From positions 1,550,001 to 1,614,000 of the forward strand of contig NZ_CP108055.1 in assembly GCF_036174265.1 (NCBI RefSeq): a stretch of 64,000 nt of DNA. Reading direction: 5' to 3'. Positions 61,980 to 64,000 of the stretch are shown one piece after another; position 1 is the first letter of the stretch, and every line of letters begins with the position of its first letter. A program made the position numbers and the translations under genes. Source of the stretch: Streptomyces sp. NBC_00285. GTDB lineage: Bacteria > Actinomycetota > Actinomycetes > Streptomycetales > Streptomycetaceae. The notes under the pieces are model-generated. The model worked only from the letters and a program-made list of their open reading frames with translations, made no database searches and was not told where the DNA came from.

Positions 61980-64000
61980 TCACCGGGGTCGCAGCGGTCC
62001 GGGGTGGCTGAAGCGGCCGGCCCGGCGTTGGATGCGGTGCCGGAGGGTGCGGTGCCGTACCGGCGGATGTGCGGCTCGCGCGTCCACGCGGGCGTAAAAG
62101 ACGTGTTTCGCGCCCTCGATCAGCACCAGGTAGAGCACGGCCATCAGGGCCAGGGTGAGGAGGAGTCCGAGCGGCAGGGGCCGGAAACCGAGCGGTTCCG
62201 CGAGCGGGGACATCGGCAGCGCGACGGCGACAGCGACGACACCGATGGCGCTGACCAGCAGGGGGCGGCTGGGCCGGCTGCGGTAGAACGGCACCCGGCG
62301 GGTGCGGATGGCGAAGACGACCAGCGCCTGCGTGGCGAGGGACTCCACGAACCAGCCGGAGCGGAACAGATCGGCGCCGGTGTGGAAGATCTGGATCATG
62401 ATCGCGAAGGTGAGGAAGTCGAAGAGGGAGCTGACGGGCCCGAAGAAGAGCATGAAGCGACGGATGAAGGCGATGTCCCAGTGCGAGGGCGCGCGCAGTT
62501 GCTCCGGGTCGACGTGGTCGGTGGGGATGGTCAACTGCCCCGCGTCGTAAAGAAGGTTGTTGAGCAGGATCTGCGAGGGCAGCATCGGCAGGAACGGCAG
62601 CACCAGGGAGGCTCCGGCCGCGCTGAACATGTTGCCGAAGTTGCTGGAGGTGCCCATCAGGACGTACTTGATGGTGTTGGCGAAGATCCGGCGGCCCTCG
62701 GCGACCCCGTCGGCGAGTACGCCGAGGTCCTTCTCCAGGAGCAGGACGTCGGCCGCGTCCTTGGCCACGTCGGTCGCGGTGTCCACGGACAGCCCCACGT
62801 CGGCGGCGTGCAGGGCCAGCGCGTCGTTCACGCCGTCGCCCAGGAACCCGATGTCCCGGCCACGGCGCCGCAGCGCCCGTACGACCCGTGCCTTGTCCTG
62901 GGGCGAGACGCGGGCGAAGACGGTGGTGGTCTCGGCCGCCCTGGTCAGCTGGTCGTCGTCCAGCTCCTCGATGTCCCGGCCGGTCAGGGCCCGGCCGGGC
63001 GGCAGCCCGAGGTCGGCGCAGACCTTCTGGGCGACGAGCGCGTTGTCGCCCGTACAGATCTTGACGGTGATGCCGAGGTCGGCGAGGCGGCGCAGTGAGT
63101 CGGCGGCACCGGTCTTGGGCGGGTCGAGGAAGACGAGGAAGCCGGCCAGGCACAGCCGGTACTCGTCGGCAGCCGTGAGGGACGTCTGCCCGTCCGCGGC
63201 CCTGGTGGCCACGGCGACCACCCGGCTGCCCGCCGCGAAGTGCTCCTGGAGGACCGCCGCCGCCTTGTCCGGTACGTCACCACAGCGGGCCAGGACCGCC
63301 TCGGGCGCGCCCTTGGCGACGAGCAGGCGGCTGCCGTCCGGGCGCTCGACGAGCGTGGAGCCCAGCTGCCGGTCGTGGTCGAAGGGCAGCAGCGCGAGCC
63401 GGTGGTGACCGGCCGGGGGCGTGCCCGTGGCCTGCCACAGCGCGACGTCCAGCGCGTTGCCGCCCACCTGGTCGAGGTCGCCCTCGGTGGCCAGCAGACC
63501 CAGCTTCAGCACCGTGTCGGAGAGCGCGCCGGCCGGGTCGAGGGCCGCCTCGAAACGGATGCGGCCCTCGGTGAGCGTGCCGGTCTTGTCGGTGACCAGG
63601 ACGTCCATGTCGCCCAGGTCCTCGATGCACACCAGCCGCTTCACGAGGACCTTGCGCCGCGCCAGCTGTCGTGAGCCGGTGGCCAGGCCGGTGCTCACCA
63701 CGGCGGGCAGCAGTTGCGGGGTGATGCCCACCGCGATGGCCAGCGAGAAGAGCAGCGCGTCGAGCAGCGGCCGGTGGAGCAGGACGTTGATGACGAAGAT
63801 TCCCGTGGTGAGGGCGGCGGCGACCTTGAGGAGCAGCATGGAGAAGCGGCGCAGCCCCGCCTGGAAGTCGGTCTCCGGCTGCCGTTCGCCCAGCCCCAGC
63901 GCGATCCGCCCGAACTCGGCACGGCCCCCGGTGGCGACCACCACTCCGGTCGCGCTGCCCCCGTGCACCACCGTCCCCATCAGCGCGCAGGAGGTCAGCT
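61980..64000 (-). CDS. mgtA: Magnesium-transporting P-type ATPase, partial (5' end outside window)
   Basis: The frame is open through the window end, so the gene's start lies beyond base 64000; about 673 residues are visible. The phosphorylation motif DKTGTLTEG, the hinge TGDNALVAQK and GDGVNDALALHAADVGLSVD identify a type IIIB (MgtA-like) P-type ATPase, which imports Mg2+. Membrane helices occur early (about 50-100 of the visible part) and in the C-terminal 230 residues. The N-terminal actuator region is mostly outside. It ends 273 bp upstream of the SPFH gene on the same strand. Confidence 0.92.
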   Translation of the reverse strand, partial: LTSCALMGTVVHGGSATGVVVATGGRAEFGRIALGLGERQPETDFQAGLRRFSMLLLKVAAALTTGIFVINVLLHRPLLDALLFSLAIAVGITPQLLPAVVSTGLATGSRQLARRKVLVKRLVCIEDLGDMDVLVTDKTGTLTEGRIRFEAALDPAGALSDTVLKLGLLATEGDLDQVGGNALDVALWQATGTPPAGHHRLALLPFDHDRQLGSTLVERPDGSRLLVAKGAPEAVLARCGDVPDKAAAVLQEHFAAGSRVVAVATRAADGQTSLTAADEYRLCLAGFLVFLDPPKTGAADSLRRLADLGITVKICTGDNALVAQKVCADLGLPPGRALTGRDIEELDDDQLTRAAETTTVFARVSPQDKARVVRALRRRGRDIGFLGDGVNDALALHAADVGLSVDTATDVAKDAADVLLLEKDLGVLADGVAEGRRIFANTIKYVLMGTSSNFGNMFSAAGASLVLPFLPMLPSQILLNNLLYDAGQLTIPTDHVDPEQLRAPSHWDIAFIRRFMLFFGPVSSLFDFLTFAIMIQIFHTGADLFRSGWFVESLATQALVVFAIRTRRVPFYRSRPSRPLLVSAIGVVAVAVALPMSPLAEPLGFRPLPLGLLLTLALMAVLYLVLIEGAKHVFYARVDARAAHPPVRHRTLRHRIQRRAGRFSHPGPLRPR

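Overview
The window is high-GC actinobacterial chromosome, almost certainly from a Streptomyces. The codon use, a cvn conservon (histidine kinase, roadblock, DUF742 and GTPase genes), an F420-dependent PPOX protein, an F420-type reductase family, DUF6397 and DUF3516 proteins, and a two-component xylose operon with a ROK regulator all point there. No rRNA or tRNA gene and no CRISPR array was seen.

Layout. 1-14.4 kb is chromosomal housekeeping: the tail of a DUF3516 helicase, a TesB thioesterase, a DUF6397 protein, an orphan roadblock protein, an F420/PPOX protein, the cvnA-D operon behind an MHYT membrane sensor, a methyltransferase, a FAD monooxygenase-like protein, small hypotheticals and a fatty acid desaturase. 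14.5-21.6 kb holds a SNF2 helicase overlapping a SWIM zinc-finger gene, then a TetR gene divergent from a patatin-P450 operon with two near-palindromic operators. 22.2-26.4 kb is the xylose locus (xylA divergent from xylB, then the ROK regulator). 26.4-31.4 kb has an acetamidase with a short coupled upstream ORF, a Tat-exported amidase, and a GAF regulator with an aldehyde dehydrogenase.

31.4-44.5 kb is accessory DNA. It has three F420-dependent-type NADP oxidoreductase paralogs, two TetR genes with paired operators, a SnoaL and alpha/beta-hydrolase pair split by an IS5-like element, a Gfo/Idh/MocA protein, an XRE/MmyB-like regulator, a decapitated carbohydrate-binding X2 fragment, a WD40-type protein and a second SnoaL-like protein.

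44.7-64 kb is a dormancy/stress island resembling the mycobacterial DosR (DevR) regulon. It has three tandem universal stress proteins, zinc alcohol dehydrogenase, phosphoketolase, GAPDH, an acetyltransferase/acyl-CoA synthetase fusion, a flavodoxin, a DevS-like GAF histidine kinase, a DevR-like response regulator, a CBS-BON protein, a cyclic-nucleotide-binding protein, an SPFH (slipin) protein and a magnesium P-type ATPase that runs off the end. Five intergenic copies of a GGGCCG-N2-GGCCC-type palindrome lie in this island. Four are 86-101 bp before a start codon, which suggests one regulator (probably the encoded DevR-like protein) controls it all.

The island is also decaying. GAPDH is frameshifted by a palindromic mini-repeat, a CBS-domain gene has lost its middle, and a pyruvate phosphate dikinase gene survives only as an N-terminal stub next to a 56-bp near-perfect palindrome.
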